A model generated the notes under the pieces. That model was not told the origin of the DNA and made no database searches. It saw only the letters and a list, made by a program, of their open reading frames with translations. This document shows, piece by piece, positions 5,942 through 8,225 of a DNA stretch of 8,225 nucleotides. Source of the DNA: Acidimicrobiia bacterium (GTDB lineage: Bacteria > Actinomycetota > Acidimicrobiia > IMCC26256 > JAENVU01); the NCBI GenBank assembly GCA_017882945.1, contig JADGON010000118.1:1-8225 (forward strand), read 5' to 3'. The position numbers and the translations under genes were made by a program. How positions within the stretch are numbered: position 1 is the stretch's first letter; each line of letters starts with the position of its first letter.

Positions 5942-6607
5942 CTACGTCGGGACGAGCTCGGGCCAGGCGGCGGCACGGATCGCGCTCGCGGCGGCCAGCG
6001 GATCCTTCGCATGGAAGATCGCGCTGCCCGCAACCAGGATGTCGGCACCCGCGGCCGCTGCGAGCGGGGCCGTCTCGAGGTTGATGCCGCCATCGATCTC
6101 GAGCTCCACCGCGAGGCCGCGCTCGTCGACGATCTCGCGCGCGGCGCGCAGCTTGTCGAGCACCTCGGGGATGAACGCTTGCCCACCGAAGCCGGGGTGC
6201 ACGCTCATGAAGAGCAGGATGTCGATCTCCTCGAGGTACGGGAGCACTGCTTCGAGCGGGGTCTCGGGATTGAACACGAGCCCGACCCGCATGTCGTGGG
6301 CCCGCATCCGTTCGAACAGCGGACGGGGATCGCCCAGCTCGACGTGCACCGTGCACGAGTCCGCGCCGGCCTTGGCGAAGTCGTCGAGCAGGTCGCCCGG
6401 GTTGTCGATCATGAGGTGACAGTCCAGGTAGAGATCCGTGCGGGGCCGCAGGCACTTCACCACCGGAGCGCCGATGGAGAGGTTCGGCACGAAGTGGCCG
6501 TCCATGACGTCGACGTGCAGCAGATCCGCCTGCGGGCGGATCCGGTTCACCTCCGCGGCGAGCTCGGAGAAGTCCGCCGCGAGGATCGACGGTGCGATCT
6601 TTCCCAT
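5942..6607 (-). CDS. rpe: Ribulose-phosphate 3-epimerase
   Basis: Rpe interconverts ribulose 5-phosphate and xylulose 5-phosphate in the pentose phosphate pathway. The 221-aa product is a TIM barrel starting KIAPSILAADF, as the family does. Metal and catalytic residues are all in place: His31 and Asp33 in HVDVMDGHFVPN, His64 in DCHLMI, and Asp172 in EIDGGIN. The phosphate-binding strands MSVHPGFGGQAF (134-145) and VAGSAIF (192-198) are intact. The ATG follows the rsmB stop by 10 nt, with GAGGG nearby as SD. Ribulose 5-phosphate is also the substrate of the RibB domain of ribBA, which makes its closeness to the riboflavin genes metabolically sensible. The same fmt-rsmB-rpe-rib order is known from mycobacteria. 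Confidence 0.97.
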   Translation of the reverse strand: MGKIAPSILAADFSELAAEVNRIRPQADLLHVDVMDGHFVPNLSIGAPVVKCLRPRTDLYLDCHLMIDNPGDLLDDFAKAGADSCTVHVELGDPRPLFERMRAHDMRVGLVFNPETPLEAVLPYLEEIDILLFMSVHPGFGGQAFIPEVLDKLRAAREIVDERGLAVELEIDGGINLETAPLAAAAGADILVAGSAIFHAKDPLAAASAIRAAAWPELVPT

Positions 6608-6617
6608 GCCCTCGACC

Positions 6618-7943
6618 CTAGTTGTGGCGCTCCGGCGGGCGGGACAGGATCAGGAGATACATCCCGTCGGTTCCGGCGGCCTGCGGGAGGAGGAGTGCGC
6701 CTCTCCCCCACGCCCGCCACGGCTCTCCCGGTGGCCGCTCGACCGTGAGCTCGGGCAAGGCCCTGCGCGCCCAGTCGTCGACGTCGATCGTCTCGGCGCG
6801 GGTCAGCGTGCACACCGAGTACACGAGCCGGCCACCCGGCCGCACCAGTGCCGCCGCGCTCAGCAACAGCTCGCGTTGCAGGACGGCGAGCTCGGCGACC
6901 GCGTCCGGTTGGATGCGCCAGCGCGCTTCGGGCCGGCGGCGCAACACGCCGAATCCGGAGCACGGCGCGTCGACGAGGACGCGGTCGAACGATCCGGGCC
7001 GCAGCGGCAGATGACGCCCGTCGGCCGCAACCGGGAAGACCGCACCGAGACCGAGCCGAGCGGCGGCCCGCTGCACCAGGTCCAAACGGCCCGCGTGGGC
7101 GTCGACCGCCACCACCGAGCCCCGATCGTCCATCGCTTCCGCAAGTGCGGTGGACTTCCCGCCCGGGGCGGCCCCGATCTCGAGCACCCGGTCACCGGGC
7201 ATCGCACCGACCGCCGCGGCAACGGCTTGGCTCCCCTGATCCTGGGGGGTGGCGCGGCCATCGGCGACGGCTGCAATCTGCCCGGGGTCGCCGCCGCCCC
7301 GCACAACCAACGCGTCCGGCAGCAACGCGCCACGCTCCACGTTCGCGCCCGTTGCGGCGAGCTCCTCGGCCACGTCGGCGACACGTGATCGGCGCGGGTT
7401 CACGCGCAGCGTCAGCGCCGCGGGCGCGTTCGCCAGCTCGAGCGCCGCGGTTCCGTCGTCCACTCCGAGGTCGTCGAAGAGTCGAGCCACGATCCAGTCC
7501 GGCATCGAGGTCCGGATGCCGACGGCCTCCACGGAGTCGCCTTCGGGCCACAGCCACGGGGGGCCGAGCGCGGCAACCCGCCGGAGCACCGCGTTCACGA
7601 ACCCCTTGGCACGCGGCGCGACGCGTCCGAGCGCTCCCACCGTCTCGCCGACTGCGGCGTGTGGAGCCACATCCTCGACGAGCTGGTACACCCCGAGCCG
7701 GAGCGCGGCCCGCACCGGCGCGTCGAGGTCGTCGAGGTCGCGGTCGAGCACCGGCTCGAGCAGCGCATCGAGCGATCGGCGCCGCCGCAGCGTCCCGTAC
7801 ACGAGCTCGGTCGTCTGGGCGCGCTCGCGCTGCTCCATCGCGCTCGAGCGCAAGAGCTGGGGCAGGAGCACGTTCGCGTACGCGCCACTCTCGACCCGGA
7901 CCAGCGCGTCGAGCGCGAGCTCGCGAGGAGTCGGGGTGGTCAC
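6618..7943 (-). CDS. rsmB: 16S rRNA (cytosine-967-C5)-methyltransferase
   Basis: RsmB (Sun, Fmu) methylates C967 of 16S rRNA using S-adenosylmethionine. The 441-aa protein has a NusB-like RNA-binding domain at about 1-130 (RELALDALVRVESG, then a helical bundle ending GFVNAVLRRV). A linker follows, then the Nop2/Sun methyltransferase domain at about 165-435. SAM-binding motif I is VLEIGAAPGGKSTALAEAM (253-271). Motif IV, DAPCSGFG, has Cys328, and motif VI, YSVCTLTRAE, has Cys378, the position of the catalytic nucleophile in E. coli RsmB. The start is the GTG at 7943, which overlaps the fmt stop in GTGA. A longer frame opening at 8093 lies wholly inside fmt and adds sequence unlike the family. 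The gene probably depends on fmt for translation. Confidence 0.95.
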   Translation of the reverse strand: MTTPTPRELALDALVRVESGAYANVLLPQLLRSSAMEQRERAQTTELVYGTLRRRRSLDALLEPVLDRDLDDLDAPVRAALRLGVYQLVEDVAPHAAVGETVGALGRVAPRAKGFVNAVLRRVAALGPPWLWPEGDSVEAVGIRTSMPDWIVARLFDDLGVDDGTAALELANAPAALTLRVNPRRSRVADVAEELAATGANVERGALLPDALVVRGGGDPGQIAAVADGRATPQDQGSQAVAAAVGAMPGDRVLEIGAAPGGKSTALAEAMDDRGSVVAVDAHAGRLDLVQRAAARLGLGAVFPVAADGRHLPLRPGSFDRVLVDAPCSGFGVLRRRPEARWRIQPDAVAELAVLQRELLLSAAALVRPGGRLVYSVCTLTRAETIDVDDWARRALPELTVERPPGEPWRAWGRGALLLPQAAGTDGMYLLILSRPPERHN

Positions 7944-8225
7944 GCGAACGGTGCCGTACCGCGGTGGCCGCCGAGCCACGCGGTGAACGGCATCGCCCGC
8001 TTCCCCTCCGGTTGCACCTCGTCGGGCACGAACCGGTCCGCCTCGACATGACCGCGCCACACCTTCAACCGCTTGCCGTCGACGACGATCCACGCCCCCG
8101 GCCGCGGGTTGCCGGCTCGCACGATCCGCGCCAGCACCTCGGCGGGAGCCGTCGGATCGAGCTCGAATTCCTCGACGGTGAGCTTCTCGGCGTAGGTCGG
8201 CTCCCCCGCCTGTGGGACCGGCTCC
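7940..8225 (-). CDS. fmt: Methionyl-tRNA formyltransferase, C-terminal part
   Basis: Fmt formylates the methionyl group of initiator tRNA. Only the last 94 or so residues are inside the window; the gene continues past the right edge. The visible part begins EPVPQAGEPTYAEKL, a hallmark of the linker between the catalytic and C-terminal domains. It goes on through VLARIVRAGNPRPGAW, GKRLKVWRG, and ends with EVQPEGKRAMPFTAWLGGHRG. The C-terminal OB-like domain seems short: between RLKVWRG and EVQPEGKR there are only about 11 residues, where E. coli and mycobacterial Fmt carry a longer strand-rich segment including a GDG-type turn. Conserved ends on both sides argue against a frameshift. The TGA lies within the rsmB start (GTGA). 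Confidence 0.93.
   Translation of the reverse strand, partial: EPVPQAGEPTYAEKLTVEEFELDPTAPAEVLARIVRAGNPRPGAWIVVDGKRLKVWRGHVEADRFVPDEVQPEGKRAMPFTAWLGGHRGTAPFA

Noticed and set aside
4854..6419. Long plus-strand open frame (521 codons) crossing ribD, the riboswitch and the moaB-type gene
   Set aside because: It runs antisense through a riboswitch and three well-recognised genes, and its low-complexity Arg/Ala/Gly-rich product matches no family. GC-rich DNA yields such frames by codon bias.
5937..6455. Upstream extension of the moaB-type frame to 6455
   Set aside because: The extension overlaps rpe in another frame and has no domain; family similarity starts right at the GTG at 5936.
7719..7748. 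Repetitive GGTCG/CGTCGAG stretch in rsmB
   Set aside because: It encodes an acidic Asp-Leu-rich stretch of the NusB-like domain in frame, so it reflects codon use and not a tandem repeat element.

Overview
This window is a dense, GC-rich stretch of bacterial chromosome. Gene content and order point to an actinobacterium: fmt-rsmB-rpe followed by a riboflavin cluster and hisG. That arrangement is known from actinomycetes. A lineage outside the well-studied genera, such as the Acidimicrobiia, is my inference from the inserted MoaB/Mog gene, the missing hisE and the unusual HisG. All genes but one lie on the minus strand, so the biological order runs from the right edge to the left.

Upstream block (8225 to 5457, minus): the 3' end of fmt, then rsmB, rpe and a small MoaB/Mog-type molybdopterin-binding gene. 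They are packed with a 4-nt overlap, a 10-nt gap and a 5-nt gap, as one transcription unit. Next comes the only sizeable non-coding stretch (5456 to 5100). It holds a possible terminator-like inverted repeat, a candidate promoter with a palindrome at its predicted start site, a leader hairpin, a complete FMN riboswitch, and a hairpin that masks the ribD Shine-Dalgarno sequence.

Riboflavin block (5099 to 551, minus): ribD, ribE (riboflavin synthase), ribBA, ribH, hisG and a small cold-shock-like OB-fold protein, nearly all with overlapping or almost touching ends. Together RibBA, RibD, RibE and RibH supply the known enzymes from GTP and ribulose 5-phosphate to riboflavin; the phosphatase step is not encoded here. 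Rpe, just upstream, interconverts ribulose 5-phosphate and xylulose 5-phosphate and so touches the pool RibBA uses. HisG starts histidine synthesis from ATP and PRPP. Its place at the end of an FMN-controlled unit could link flavin status to histidine synthesis.

Left edge (plus strand): the 3' part of a DUF1990-family gene converges on the unit above. The two genes end in the same CTAG palindrome, each strand reading its own TAG stop from it.

The window is mainly conserved housekeeping metabolism, and I see no mobile element, CRISPR array, tRNA or rRNA. The points most worth a second look are the riboswitch expression platform, which can be read directly as an SD sequestor with a competing anti-sequestor, the degenerate cold-shock-like protein coupled to hisG, the atypical HisG without hisE, and the compact Fmt C-terminus.
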